A stretch of 64,000 nucleotides of DNA, taken from Ruegeria halocynthiae. GTDB lineage: Bacteria; Pseudomonadota; Alphaproteobacteria; Rhodobacterales; Rhodobacteraceae. The DNA lies in NCBI RefSeq assembly GCF_000743705.1, contig NZ_JQEZ01000002.1, positions 554,862-618,861 on the forward strand, given 5' to 3'. Shown one piece after another: positions 8,540-18,303 of this stretch. Position 1 is the first letter of the stretch. Each line of letters begins with the position of its first letter. Below the pieces are notes generated by a model. It searched no databases and was not told the origin of the DNA. It worked only from the letters and a program-made list of their open reading frames with translations. A program made the translations under genes and the position numbers.

Positions 8540-10942
8540 TCAGCCTCTCATCGCTTTGCCCTGCGGATCATAAGGCGACGCCGCTATGACACGCGCGGGT
8601 CGTTCGACGCCCACCACATGCACCGACAGTTCCGTCCCCGGTTCGGCCTTGTCGCGATTCACCAGCGCCATGGCCAGCGATTTGCCGGTATAATGCCCAT
8701 AACCGCCCGAGGTCACGAACCCGACGCGGTCTTCGCCCGCCCAGACCGGTTCATACCCGCTGGCGTCGGCATCCAGCGCGTCCACCTCAAGCGTCACCTG
8801 AACCTGGGCCGGGCCGTTGCCATCGCGTTCGGCCACGGCGGCCTCTTTGCCGATGAAATCCTTATCCCAGTCGACCCAGCGATACATTCCGGTCATGCCC
8901 GGTGTGTAAGCTTGGGTAAATTCCGCCGACCAGATGCCAAAGCTTTTTTCCAGCCGGGTCGAGAGCATCGCGTTGAACCCGCACTCGCGAATTTCGTCTT
9001 CGGCCCCGGCCTCCAACAACATCCGGCGCAGCTTGATGTGATCGCCATAGCGGCAGTTGATCTCATACCCTTTTTCGCCTGTCACAGACATGCGAGCGAC
9101 GCGGGCGCGGACAAGGCCGATATCGAAATCGCCACAGCCCATGAATTTCAGGCCCGAGATATCCTGTTCCGCCAGCTTTTCGACCACCGCCTGCGATTTC
9201 GGGCCGACCACAGCGAAACCGCAATATTCCTCGCCCAGATCGCGGATGCTGACGCCATCCATCATGTGATCGTCAAACCACCGCATATGCCAGGCGCGCA
9301 GGTAATAGCTGCCCATGATCCACCATGTCCCGTCGCCCCAGTTCAAAACGGTCAGATCCCCCTTGAGCCGCCCGTTTTCACCCAGCATCGGGGCCAGTTT
9401 CGCCCGACCCGGCGCAGGCAGTTTTGAGGCCATCACCTTGTCCAGCCAGGCCTGCGCATTCGGCCCCGTCACCTCAAACCGGGAAAAGCCCGTGATATCC
9501 ATCAGGCCAACACCCTCGCGGATCACCTTGCATTCCTCAGCCACGATGTCATGCGCGTTTGAGCGTTTGAGCGTTGGCGTTTCCTCGAACCCCTTCGGCG
9601 CAAAATACAGCGGCACCTCAAGATCCCAGCTGACACCCCATTTGCAGCCTGCCTCAGCCATCGCGTCATGGGCCGGGGCCATCTTCAGCGGGCGACCGGC
9701 TGGCAGTTGTTCGTTCGGATAGGTCATCACGAACCGGCGGGAATAGAATTGACCAGTGGTTTCGCGAATATAGCGCTTGTTCTGCGCAAAGTCGCCGTAT
9801 CGCGCCACGTCCATCGGCCAGGCGTCGGCCTCAGGCTCACCATGGATCATCCACTCGGCCAGGGTTTTGCCGACCCCGCCGCCTTGCAGGAATCCGGCCA
9901 TCACCGCGCAGGCCGACCAATAGCCGCGCTTACCCGGCACCGGACCGACCAGCGGATTACCATCGGGCGAGAAGGTAAACGCGCCGTTCACCCAGGTTTT
10001 GATGCCGACGTTCTGGATCGAGGGATAGCGCTCAAATCCCAGCGTCAGTTCGTTTTCGATCCGGTCAAGCTGCTCCTGAAACAGCTCCTCGCCATAGGTC
10101 CACGGCGCGCCGTCCATGGCCCAATGTTCATGGTCGACCTCATAGATGCCGACCAGAACGCCCTTCTGATCCTGCCGCATATAGGTGAAGCCTTCGAGGT
10201 CGACGGTCATCGGCATCTCGAAATCAGCGGCGGCCACTTCGGGAATGGAATCGGTAATCAGATAGTGGTGTTTCAGCGGCGAGACCGGCAGTTCGATCCC
10301 CGCCATACGCCCGACCTGTTTGGCCCAAAGACCGGCCGCGTTGACCACATGTTCGCAGGTGATCGTGCCCTTGTCGGTCACTACCTGCCAGCCATCATCG
10401 GTCTGGATCAGTTCCTCGACCTTGGTTTCCTCGTAATATTCCGCACCGCGTTTCCTGGCGGCGGTGGCGTAAGCCTGCACCGTGCCGGTCGTGTCGATAT
10501 ACCCTTCGCGATCGGCCCACATCGCGCCCAGCACGCCGTCAGTGGACATGATCGGACAGCGTTTTTGTGCCTCTTGCGGGGTCAGCAGTTCGCAATCGTC
10601 GATGCCGATGGACTGAAAGATACGGTAGTTCGCCTGCAACCACTCCCACCGTTCGGGCGTACCGGCCAGTGTCAGCCCGCCAGTCATGTGCAAGCCGATG
10701 TTCTGACCGGATTCCTTTTCAATCTCGCTGAGCAGGTCGATGGTATAGGCCTGCAAGGACGCCATGTTCGGGTCGGCGTTCAGCGCGTGAATGCCCCCCG
10801 CCGCGTGCCAGGATGAACCCGACGCCAGCCGCCGCCGTTCCAACATGACCACATCCGACCAGCCGAACTTGGCCAGATGATACAGAACCGAGGCTCCCAC
10901 AACGCCGCCCCCGATGACCACGACACGATACTGAGATTTCAT
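8540..10942 (-). CDS. GcvT-family FAD-dependent oxidoreductase (dimethylglycine/sarcosine dehydrogenase-like)
   Basis: About 800 residues in the two-part architecture of dimethylglycine and sarcosine dehydrogenases. An N-terminal DAO domain (VVIGGGVVGASVLYHLAKFG, residues about 1-370) is followed by a GcvT-like folate-binding domain (about 430-700) and its C-terminal barrel (TSGGYGHYTGKSLAMALV). Such enzymes demethylate N-methyl substrates and pass the one-carbon unit to tetrahydrofolate. The ATG at 10940-10942 has GGGGAGG five bases upstream. The longer frame to 10984 is rejected because it lacks a ribosome site and homology. It is the first gene of the minus-strand cluster and lies directly downstream of the 34-bp palindrome. 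Confidence 0.88.
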   Translation of the reverse strand: MKSQYRVVVIGGGVVGASVLYHLAKFGWSDVVMLERRRLASGSSWHAAGGIHALNADPNMASLQAYTIDLLSEIEKESGQNIGLHMTGGLTLAGTPERWEWLQANYRIFQSIGIDDCELLTPQEAQKRCPIMSTDGVLGAMWADREGYIDTTGTVQAYATAARKRGAEYYEETKVEELIQTDDGWQVVTDKGTITCEHVVNAAGLWAKQVGRMAGIELPVSPLKHHYLITDSIPEVAAADFEMPMTVDLEGFTYMRQDQKGVLVGIYEVDHEHWAMDGAPWTYGEELFQEQLDRIENELTLGFERYPSIQNVGIKTWVNGAFTFSPDGNPLVGPVPGKRGYWSACAVMAGFLQGGGVGKTLAEWMIHGEPEADAWPMDVARYGDFAQNKRYIRETTGQFYSRRFVMTYPNEQLPAGRPLKMAPAHDAMAEAGCKWGVSWDLEVPLYFAPKGFEETPTLKRSNAHDIVAEECKVIREGVGLMDITGFSRFEVTGPNAQAWLDKVMASKLPAPGRAKLAPMLGENGRLKGDLTVLNWGDGTWWIMGSYYLRAWHMRWFDDHMMDGVSIRDLGEEYCGFAVVGPKSQAVVEKLAEQDISGLKFMGCGDFDIGLVRARVARMSVTGEKGYEINCRYGDHIKLRRMLLEAGAEDEIRECGFNAMLSTRLEKSFGIWSAEFTQAYTPGMTGMYRWVDWDKDFIGKEAAVAERDGNGPAQVQVTLEVDALDADASGYEPVWAGEDRVGFVTSGGYGHYTGKSLAMALVNRDKAEPGTELSVHVVGVERPARVIAASPYDPQGKAMRG

Positions 10943-10982
10943 CCTGCCCTCCCCTGCATGACGTGCAAAGGACGCTAGATGC

Positions 10983-11016
10983 ACTGTTCACTTCTGTCTA
11001 GACATTTCTGTACAGT
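10983..11016. promoter_or_regulatory. 34-bp imperfect palindrome, candidate TetR operator
   Basis: The centre is a perfect TGTCTAGACA (10995-11004). It is flanked symmetrically by ACTGTTCA on the left and TGTACAGT on the right, so the whole element is centred at 10999.5. It lies about 40 bases upstream of the GcvT-like start. The size fits a site for one or two TetR dimers; the cluster's own TetR gene (6318-6992) is the likely binder by inference. Confidence 0.55.
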
Positions 11017-11053
11017 TCAGGGCGAACCGCAACCACAGGTCAATCTGCTCGTT

Positions 11054-11683
11054 TTAAAGGCTGGCGCTGGGCCGGGATCGGATGGTTTCGAACCACGCAA
11101 GGGTGGCGGTATTTTCCTGTGGAATCCGCGTCTTGATGACCTTGGCGAAATCGACAAACACAAAGGCTGAGATATCCGCCAGCGTAAATTCGGAACCGGC
11201 AATGAACCGGCTTTCCGACAGCCGGGCTTCCAGCAAGTCAAAAAACTGGGCGACCCGTACCGTTCCCCGTTGCGCCAGTTCCGGGATCTGCGCGTGATTC
11301 ACCGTCCCCGGAATCGCCCTGTCGGCAAATGCCGGGTGTGTGTTGCGCAAGGTTTCGGCAATTGGCGCGCCTCCCTGTTGCTCGACAATACTGTTCCACA
11401 TCAGAACCAGCCCCTTTTCATCCGATGTGCGCCCCATCAACGGCGGCTCGGGGAAGCGTGATTCGAGATAAGCGGCAATACCGAGGTTTTCAGTCAGCGC
11501 CGCCCCCTCATCGGTCACCAGAACTGGAATGGTCGCGTGTGGATTGACCGCGCGAAAGGTCTCGCTCAACTGTTCACCCTTGGCAATCGAGATATCGCGC
11601 GTTTCAATCTCCAACCCTTTTTCGGCGATGAATATGCGGGCACGGCGTGGATTTGGCGCTGTGGAACAGTCGTAAAACAACAT
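11054..11683 (-). CDS. Glutathione S-transferase family protein
   Basis: 209 residues with the thioredoxin-like N-terminal domain (MLFYDCSTAPNPRRARIF, then NPHATIPVL with the cis-proline, then ALTENLGIAAYLE, the glutathione gamma-glutamyl site). The C-terminal helical domain carries the FTLADISAFV N-capping box. The active residue is probably the Ser or Cys in CSTAPNPRR. It is a cytosolic glutathione-conjugating or reducing enzyme of unknown substrate. The methyltransferase upstream ends 21 bases before its start, so the two are probably cotranscribed. Confidence 0.88.
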   Translation of the reverse strand: MLFYDCSTAPNPRRARIFIAEKGLEIETRDISIAKGEQLSETFRAVNPHATIPVLVTDEGAALTENLGIAAYLESRFPEPPLMGRTSDEKGLVLMWNSIVEQQGGAPIAETLRNTHPAFADRAIPGTVNHAQIPELAQRGTVRVAQFFDLLEARLSESRFIAGSEFTLADISAFVFVDFAKVIKTRIPQENTATLAWFETIRSRPSASL

Positions 11684-11704
11684 CGGTTCGACCTTTCTGA
11701 TCTG

Positions 11705-12202
11705 TCAGCGACGATAGATGAAACAGCGGCCCGAAACGGCCCCCGCTGGCAATGGCATCTCGGTCAGCGATTCGAAATACATCCGGTCACTGGACACCAT
11801 CAATCCACCCTCGGCCAAAAGCGGTTCGATCAGGGGGGAAACGAATTTGGCAAAGGCGTCGTTCTTTTCCCGGTTATGCCCGCCCAGATCTGCGTGAATC
11901 AGGCTGGCGGTGGCCCCGAAACGTTCAACAGACGCTGGTAGGGTTTCCCGAACATCCCCCAGAATCACCCGATCTTCGGGCGGCGTCGAATCCGGATGGG
12001 ATGCCACCGCGCGCTCGAACACGTAAACGGGGCGGCCCTGGATGTACTGCACCATGTGATGATAGGTGCGCCCATTGCCCAATCCCAGCTCGAACACCGG
12101 TCCGGGCATTGCGCGGGTCTGTTCGATGGCGAAGTCCAGACAGGCGCGCTGAGACACCATGCGGTCGATGAACAGGTCCAGTCGGCTTTGGTTTTCGGAC
12201 AC
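11705..12202 (-). CDS. Small SAM-dependent methyltransferase, paralogue of the one at 28519
   Basis: 165 residues with a class I SAM-binding motif, VFELGLGNGRTYHHM, near residue 37. It shares several blocks in the same order with the protein at 28519-28995: GLGNGRTY, HP(D/S)STPP, a (I/M)AHxDxG-type segment and a final (F/L)(I/F)YR. The two are members of one family that resembles the alphaproteobacterial 'SAM methyltransferase' family PF12692. The methyl acceptor is unknown. ATG at 12200-12202. Confidence 0.75.
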   Translation of the reverse strand: MSENQSRLDLFIDRMVSQRACLDFAIEQTRAMPGPVFELGLGNGRTYHHMVQYIQGRPVYVFERAVASHPDSTPPEDRVILGDVRETLPASVERFGATASLIHADLGGHNREKNDAFAKFVSPLIEPLLAEGGLMVSSDRMYFESLTEMPLPAGAVSGRCFIYRR

Positions 12203-12434
12203 GGGGAAATCTCTCCTTGATATCAGTCAGCCTGTAAGATGAGGCCGACATCGCATTTGATGTCAAATCCTCAAGGCTTTGTGTAGATAAATTGGCGTCA
12301 GTTTCACATTTCCGCGACATTTCACCCTAAGAACGGTTTGACTAGACAGGCCCAACCGCGCGAAACTGCGACAAAAAACACGGGGAGTTGATTAAGCTTA
12401 TGCCGACCTACGGCCTAACGGGTGGAATACCCGC

Positions 12435-14207
12435 ATGACTGCGTTGCTGTCCGTCAGGGATCTCAGCATCGGTTTTGGTGCGGGTGAATCCGTTGTCAAA
12501 GGTGTCAACTTCGATGTGGAAGCCGGGCAGACGCTTGCTTTGGTGGGTGAGTCCGGGTCAGGCAAAACGATCTCGTGCCGGGCCGCACTGCGAATCCTGC
12601 CCCGCACTGCGCAGATTCGCAGTGGTTCAATTACACTGAGCGATTCCAAAGGCGTAGACGATCTGATCAATATCAGCGAACGCCAAATGCGGGGCATTCG
12701 TGGAAATCGGGTTTCGATGATCTTTCAGGAGCCGATGCGTTCGCTGTCGCCGTTGCATAAGATCGGCAATCAGGTCAGCGAAGTTCTGTGGCTGCACCGC
12801 AACGCCTCTGAAAAGCAGGCCCGCAAAGAAGTGCTGACCCAGTTCGAGCGTGTGGGCTTCCCCGATCCTCAGCGTGCTTATGATTCTTATCCGTTCGAGT
12901 TGTCCGGCGGGATGCGGCAACGGGCGATGATCGCCATGGCAATGGTGGCCAGACCAGAGCTGCTGATTGCGGACGAGCCGACAACCGCATTGGATGTGAC
13001 GACGCAGGCGCAGGTGCTGGGGCTGATCAAGGAACTTCAGCGTGAAACCGGAATGGCGCTGATCCTTGTCACCCACGACCTTGGCGTTGTCGCCAATATG
13101 GCCGAACAAGTTGTCGTTATGCACAAGGGTCAGGTGATGGAGGCCGGAGCAGCAGCGCCGATCCTGAACGCACCCGCCCATCCTTATACCCAACAGCTGT
13201 TCAACGCGGCCCCCGCGATCCCGGATGAGGAATCGGTTGGATTACCGATGCCACAAGAAGATCTGATCCTTCAGATGAAGGACGTCTCCAAGACCTACAC
13301 AATGCGATCCAGCAGGGGTTGGCAGGGGGACAGGCAGATTCACGCCTGCCGCGGAGTTGATCTGAACCTTGCGCGCGGCAAGACGCTGGCGATTGTCGGC
13401 GAAAGCGGCTCGGGCAAAACAACGGCCGCGCGCATCGCGCTTGGCGCGGAACCGCCGGACCCGGGCGGCGAGGTGCTGTTCAAAACGTCACCGGACGAAG
13501 ACCCGATCACCGTGCATCGCATGACCCGCGCCCAGCGCAACGCTTTTCAGCGTAAGGCGCAAATGGTGTTTCAGGACCCCTATAGCTCCCTCAGCCCAAG
13601 GATGCGCGTTCAGGACGCCATGACCGAGCCGCTGGAAATTCACCGGGTCGGCTCAACTTCGGAGCAACGCGATAAAGCGGCCGAGATGTTGCAGCGCGTC
13701 GGGCTGAATTCCGACATGCTAAAACGCTATCCACATGCCTTTTCCGGCGGTCAGAGACAGCGCCTGTCGATCGCACGGGCAATGATGCTGGACCCACAGC
13801 TGATTGTCTGCGACGAGCCGACCTCGGCCTTGGATGTCTCGGTTCAGGAACAAATCCTGACTTTGCTTGAAAATCTGCAGGACAGCCTGAACCTGTCCTA
13901 CTTCTTTATCTCACATGACCTTGCTGTCGTGGCGCGCATTGCGGACGAAGTTGCCGTCATGCGCCGGGGCCTTGTTGTCGAACAAGCCCCGCCTGAGACG
14001 CTGTTTTACAACCCCCACCACCCCTACACCAAGGCGCTGATCGCCGCCCAACCTGAACCAGACATCAACCGGCCTATCGACCTGAATTTGGTTGCTTTGG
14101 GCGCAGGTTCGCCAGACAGTTGGGATGACGCCTTCCGATTTACCGACTCCGTGATACCCTCGCTGGTAGAGATGGAGCCCGGCCATAAGGTACGATGCCA
14201 TGTTTAA
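12435..14207 (+). CDS. Peptide/nickel-type ABC transporter, fused double ATPase (DppD-DppF-like)
   Basis: 590 residues carrying two complete ABC ATPase domains. The first has GESGSGKT (38-45), LSGGMRQR and ADEPTTALD. The second has GESGSGKTT near 325, FSGGQRQR and CDEPTSALD. Each is followed by the oligopeptide-type C-terminal extension (HPYTQQL and HPYTKAL). The fusion supplies both nucleotide-binding subunits of an importer whose other parts are the next three genes. It overlaps the binding-protein gene by eight bases, so expression is coupled. It is the first gene of a five-gene plus-strand operon. Confidence 0.93.
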   Translation: MTALLSVRDLSIGFGAGESVVKGVNFDVEAGQTLALVGESGSGKTISCRAALRILPRTAQIRSGSITLSDSKGVDDLINISERQMRGIRGNRVSMIFQEPMRSLSPLHKIGNQVSEVLWLHRNASEKQARKEVLTQFERVGFPDPQRAYDSYPFELSGGMRQRAMIAMAMVARPELLIADEPTTALDVTTQAQVLGLIKELQRETGMALILVTHDLGVVANMAEQVVVMHKGQVMEAGAAAPILNAPAHPYTQQLFNAAPAIPDEESVGLPMPQEDLILQMKDVSKTYTMRSSRGWQGDRQIHACRGVDLNLARGKTLAIVGESGSGKTTAARIALGAEPPDPGGEVLFKTSPDEDPITVHRMTRAQRNAFQRKAQMVFQDPYSSLSPRMRVQDAMTEPLEIHRVGSTSEQRDKAAEMLQRVGLNSDMLKRYPHAFSGGQRQRLSIARAMMLDPQLIVCDEPTSALDVSVQEQILTLLENLQDSLNLSYFFISHDLAVVARIADEVAVMRRGLVVEQAPPETLFYNPHHPYTKALIAAQPEPDINRPIDLNLVALGAGSPDSWDDAFRFTDSVIPSLVEMEPGHKVRCHV

Positions 14208-16110
14208 GACCACTCGCCCCCTGTTTCTGGCCGCCACACTGGCTGTCACATGGATGCTGCCCGCCACGGCAGAAACCCCGGCGCCACAAGAAAGCACTTT
14301 TTGGGCAACCGAGGTGAATGCGGGGAACCTTCCGCCGATACAGGATCGCCTGCCCAGCGAACCGCTGGTTGTTGACCTTGCCGCAAAGGGGCGCGATTTC
14401 GGAACGCCTGGCGGTACGTTGCGCACAATGGTCACGCGATCCAAGGACATTCGCCAGATGGTTGTGTACGGCTATGCCCGGCTGGTCGGATTCAACGAAA
14501 ACTATGAACTGACCCCCGACCTTCTGGAATCGTTCGAAAACGAAGACAATCGCAAGTTTACCCTGAACCTGCGGCAAGGGCATAAATGGTCGGATGGCAC
14601 ATCTTTCACGTCCGAAGATTTTCGTTACTGGTGGGAAGATGTCGCAAACAATGAGATGCTCAGCCCATCCGGCCCGCCGGATTTTCTGATTGTCGAGGGC
14701 AAGCCACCAACCGTGACCTTCCCGGACGAGACCACAATTGTCTTTGAATGGGAAAGTCCGAATCCCGATTTCCTGCAAACTCTGGCACAGGCGCGCCCGC
14801 CTTTTATCTATCGGCCGTCCGCATTTCTGAAACAATATCACGATAAATTCGCCGACGCCGACAAGTTGAAGCTTCACGTCGATGACGCCCGCGTCAAAAG
14901 CTGGGCGGCGTTGCACAACAAACTGGACAACCTGTACAAGTTCGACAACCACGAATTGCCCACACTGCAACCTTGGCTGAATGCAAGCTCGGGCAAGAAA
15001 ATCCGCCACAATTTCGTGCGCAACCCCTATTACCACCGCATCGACAGCAACGGCATTCAACTGCCCTATATCGACGTGGTCGAGTTAGAGATCGTGGCCC
15101 CCGGCCTGGTCGCCGCAAAAACCAATGCCGGTGAAAGTGATCTTCAGGGGCGTGGTCTGGCGTTCCGCGATGCCTCGATCCTGAAAAAGGGAGAGGCCGG
15201 AGGCAACTACAAGACCCTGCTTTGGAAAACCGGTGTCGCATCCCAGATTGCGATCTATCCGAACCTGAATTTCTCGGATGAAGGCTGGCGCGACGTTCTG
15301 CGGGATGTTCGCGTCCGCCGTGCCCTGTCGTTGGCGATTGACCGCAAGACGATCAATCAGGCGCTTTATTTCAAACTGGCGCATCCCGGTGCAATGTCCG
15401 TGTTGTCCGCCTCGCCCTTTTATGACGAAGCGAACGCGCAAGCCTGGGCACAGTATGACATCAAAATGGCCAATACCCTGCTGGACGACGCGGGCCTGTC
15501 CGAACGTGACAAAAATGGCATTCGCCTGTTGCCTGATGGTCGCCCGATGGAGCTGATCATCGAAACCGCAGGTGAGCGGCAAGAGGTTGAGAACGCCTTG
15601 CAAATTGTCACCGACACCTGGCGTGAGATCGGCGTGGATCTGGTGATGCGCCCGCTGGACCGCGATATCCTGCGCAATCGTGTATTTGCAGGCAGCACCA
15701 TGGCTTCTGCCTGGTTTGGCTGGGATGATGGCATCCCCCAGGCGCACACATCCCCCGCCTATTTGGCACCGACCGATCAGGTGTTTCTGGCCTGGCCCAA
15801 GTGGGGGCAATATTACCAGACCGGCGGCGATGTGGGTGAAGCCCCCGACATGCCAGAGGCGGAACGCCTGATGCAACTGGCCCATGATTGGGAGGTCGCC
15901 ACGACCGAAGATGAACGCAAGGCCGTCTGGACCGAGATGTTAAAAATCCACGCGGATCAGCTTTACGCGATCGGCATTCTGAACGGCGCGCCGCAGCCCA
16001 TTGTTGTGTCGAACCGTCTGCGCAATGTGCCGGAACAAGCCATGTGGGCATGGGAGCCCGGCGCGCATTTCGGCATTCATCGTCCGGATGAATTCTTCTT
16101 CGCCGACTGA
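14200..16110 (+). CDS. ABC transporter substrate-binding protein (peptide/opine family 5)
   Basis: 636 residues. A Sec signal peptide ([20 protein letters not shown], cleavage near ATA-ET) is followed by an SBP_bac_5-type domain. Family features include a YARLVGF region, NLRQGHKWSDGTSFTSEDF and DVRVRRALSLAIDRKTI. It binds an unknown solute in the periplasm for the permeases encoded directly downstream. At over 600 residues it belongs to the longer subgroup that often handles non-peptide ligands. Gene order is ATPase, binding protein, permease, permease. Confidence 0.92.
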   Translation: MFKTTRPLFLAATLAVTWMLPATAETPAPQESTFWATEVNAGNLPPIQDRLPSEPLVVDLAAKGRDFGTPGGTLRTMVTRSKDIRQMVVYGYARLVGFNENYELTPDLLESFENEDNRKFTLNLRQGHKWSDGTSFTSEDFRYWWEDVANNEMLSPSGPPDFLIVEGKPPTVTFPDETTIVFEWESPNPDFLQTLAQARPPFIYRPSAFLKQYHDKFADADKLKLHVDDARVKSWAALHNKLDNLYKFDNHELPTLQPWLNASSGKKIRHNFVRNPYYHRIDSNGIQLPYIDVVELEIVAPGLVAAKTNAGESDLQGRGLAFRDASILKKGEAGGNYKTLLWKTGVASQIAIYPNLNFSDEGWRDVLRDVRVRRALSLAIDRKTINQALYFKLAHPGAMSVLSASPFYDEANAQAWAQYDIKMANTLLDDAGLSERDKNGIRLLPDGRPMELIIETAGERQEVENALQIVTDTWREIGVDLVMRPLDRDILRNRVFAGSTMASAWFGWDDGIPQAHTSPAYLAPTDQVFLAWPKWGQYYQTGGDVGEAPDMPEAERLMQLAHDWEVATTEDERKAVWTEMLKIHADQLYAIGILNGAPQPIVVSNRLRNVPEQAMWAWEPGAHFGIHRPDEFFFAD

Positions 16111-16123
16111 CAGGAGCAGCTAA

Positions 16124-17152
16124 ATGGTCATGCTGCGCTATGCGGTGTATCGCTTTTTCACGATGCTACTGACGCTGTTGGTGGTGTCGATGCTGGTCTT
16201 CGTGATCATCAACCTGCCGCCCGGCGACTATCTGAGCAACCAGATCGCCGAGCTTCAGGCCTCGGGGCAATCTGCGGGTGTTGCCAAGGCGGAATTCCTG
16301 CGCTCTGAATACGCGCTGGACCGTCCCATGTGGGAACAATACCTGATCTGGATCGGGTTCTGGCCCGGCCCGCATGGCTTTGAGGGTTTGTTGCAAGGCA
16401 ACTATGGGTGGTCCTTCGAATTTGACCGCCCAGTGGCCGAGATCGTAGGTGACACCCTGTGGTTGACCGTGGTGGTCAATCTGGCGGCGATCCTGTTTGT
16501 CTATGCGGTCGCCCTGCCCCTGGGGGTTTTAGCCGCTGCAAAGTCACGCACATGGATCGACTATACCTCGGCCTTTGTCGGCTATCTGGGATTGGCGACA
16601 CCCAACTTTTTGCTGGCGTTGATCCTGTTTTACTATGGTCACCGCTATTTCAACCTGCCCATCGGCGGGTTGATGGACCCGTCCTTCGAAGGTGAACCGA
16701 TGAGTTGGGACAAACTGAAATCCATCCTTATTCACCTGATCGTTCCGACATTCGTGATCGGCACCTCGGGTGCTTCGGCGATGATGCAGCGCCTTCGGGC
16801 CAATATGCTGGACGAATTGGGTAAACCATATGTGGAAACCGCAATTGCAAAGGGCATGGCCCCGTCGCGGATGCTGACCAAATACCCGCTGCGCGTGGCG
16901 TTCAACCCGTTTGTGGCTGATATCGGCAACCTGTTGCCCTCAATGGTGTCCGGCTCGGTTCTGGTCTCGGTCGTTCTTGGGCTGCAAACCATCGGCCCGA
17001 CCCTGCTGACAGCCCTGAAAACGCAGGATCAATTCCTGTCTGCCTTCATTTTGATGTTCGTGGCCCTGTTGACCTTGATCGGCACCATGATCTCCGACAT
17101 CCTGCTGGTCATGCTGGACCCGCGCATTCGGTATGAGGGGCGCGAAGCATGA
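16124..17152 (+). CDS. ABC transporter permease (DppB-like)
   Basis: 342 residues with six predicted helices and an N-terminal segment (RFFTMLLTLLVVSMLVFVI) typical of DppB/OppB permeases. The EAA loop is visible as YVETAIAKGMAPSRML. AGGAG at 16112-16116 precedes the ATG at 16124. The stop overlaps the start of the next permease in an ATGA. Confidence 0.93.
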   Translation: MVMLRYAVYRFFTMLLTLLVVSMLVFVIINLPPGDYLSNQIAELQASGQSAGVAKAEFLRSEYALDRPMWEQYLIWIGFWPGPHGFEGLLQGNYGWSFEFDRPVAEIVGDTLWLTVVVNLAAILFVYAVALPLGVLAAAKSRTWIDYTSAFVGYLGLATPNFLLALILFYYGHRYFNLPIGGLMDPSFEGEPMSWDKLKSILIHLIVPTFVIGTSGASAMMQRLRANMLDELGKPYVETAIAKGMAPSRMLTKYPLRVAFNPFVADIGNLLPSMVSGSVLVSVVLGLQTIGPTLLTALKTQDQFLSAFILMFVALLTLIGTMISDILLVMLDPRIRYEGREA

Positions 17153-18303
17153 CCAAACATCCCGACGGTCGCTATGTCGACGAAGCCCCCTTTGACCCAA
17201 ATGCTGCGCTGCAACAGCTTGAGCGCGCCGATCTGGATGCCCCGAACTGGATACTGGTCTGGCGCAAGTTCAGAACGCACAAACTGGGCCTGATCTCGGG
17301 CCTGTTCCTGCTGCTGTGCTACCTGATGCTGCCCTTTGCGGGGTTCATCGCGCCCTATGGCCCGAATGAGCGGAACGGAGAGCACCTGTACGCCCCACCC
17401 CAAAGCGTCAATTGGTTTTACGAGGGCGCGCTTGTCGGGCCATATGTCTTTCCCATCGTGGCCGAGGCCGACCTTGAGACCTTTCAGTGGAAATTCGTGT
17501 CCGATACCCAAGACCCGCGCCCGGTACGCTTTTTCTGTGAAGGGGCAGAATACAAGCTGGCAGGGTTGATAAAATCGAACACTCACCTGTTCTGCGCGCC
17601 CGAGGGTGCCACGCTGTTTCTGTGGGGGTCTGACCGCCTGGGTCGTGATGTGTTCAGCCGCATCCTTTACGGCGCTCAGCTGTCGCTGACAGTTGGCCTG
17701 ATTGGCATCACTGTGTCGTTTTCGCTTGGCATTCTGTTCGGGTCGATGGCGGGCTATTTCGGCGGCAAGATCGACTGGGTCATCAACCGCGTGATCGAAG
17801 TCCTGCGCTCACTGCCGGAACTGCCCTTGTGGCTGGCGCTGTCCGCTGCGGTGCCCTCGAACTGGAGCCCGGTAGCGGTGTTCTTCATCATCTCGATCAT
17901 CCTCGGCATCCTCGACTGGCCGGGGCTGGCCCGATCCGTGCGCGCCAAATTCCTGTCCCTGCGCGAAGAGGAATACGTGCGCGCGGCCGAGATGATGGGC
18001 GCAAGTTCCGGCCGGGTGATCCGCAAGCATCTGTTGCCGAATTTCATGTCACATCTTATCGCGTCAGCCACATTGTCGATCCCGGCGATGATCCTTGGGG
18101 AAACCGCGCTCAGCTTTCTGGGTCTGGGGTTGCGGGCACCTGCGGTCAGTTGGGGCGTGATGCTGAATGATGCACAGAATCTGGCCTCGATCGAGATTTA
18201 CCCGTGGACGGCAATCCCAATGCTGCCGATCATCGTCATCGTGCTGGCCTTCAACTTCCTTGGCGATGGGTTACGCGACAGTCTGGATCCGTATCAACAA
18301 TGA
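17149..18303 (+). CDS. ABC transporter permease (DppC-like)
   Basis: 384 residues. It has an N-terminal cytoplasmic stretch, the first helix near residue 50, a long periplasmic loop of about 130 residues, then five helices with the EAA loop EEYVRAAEMMGASSGRVIRKHLLPN written as EEYVRAAEMMGASSG. The large first loop is common in the subgroup that pairs with long binding proteins. ATG at 17149 and ATGA overlap at both ends. Confidence 0.93.
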   Translation: MTKHPDGRYVDEAPFDPNAALQQLERADLDAPNWILVWRKFRTHKLGLISGLFLLLCYLMLPFAGFIAPYGPNERNGEHLYAPPQSVNWFYEGALVGPYVFPIVAEADLETFQWKFVSDTQDPRPVRFFCEGAEYKLAGLIKSNTHLFCAPEGATLFLWGSDRLGRDVFSRILYGAQLSLTVGLIGITVSFSLGILFGSMAGYFGGKIDWVINRVIEVLRSLPELPLWLALSAAVPSNWSPVAVFFIISIILGILDWPGLARSVRAKFLSLREEEYVRAAEMMGASSGRVIRKHLLPNFMSHLIASATLSIPAMILGETALSFLGLGLRAPAVSWGVMLNDAQNLASIEIYPWTAIPMLPIIVIVLAFNFLGDGLRDSLDPYQQ

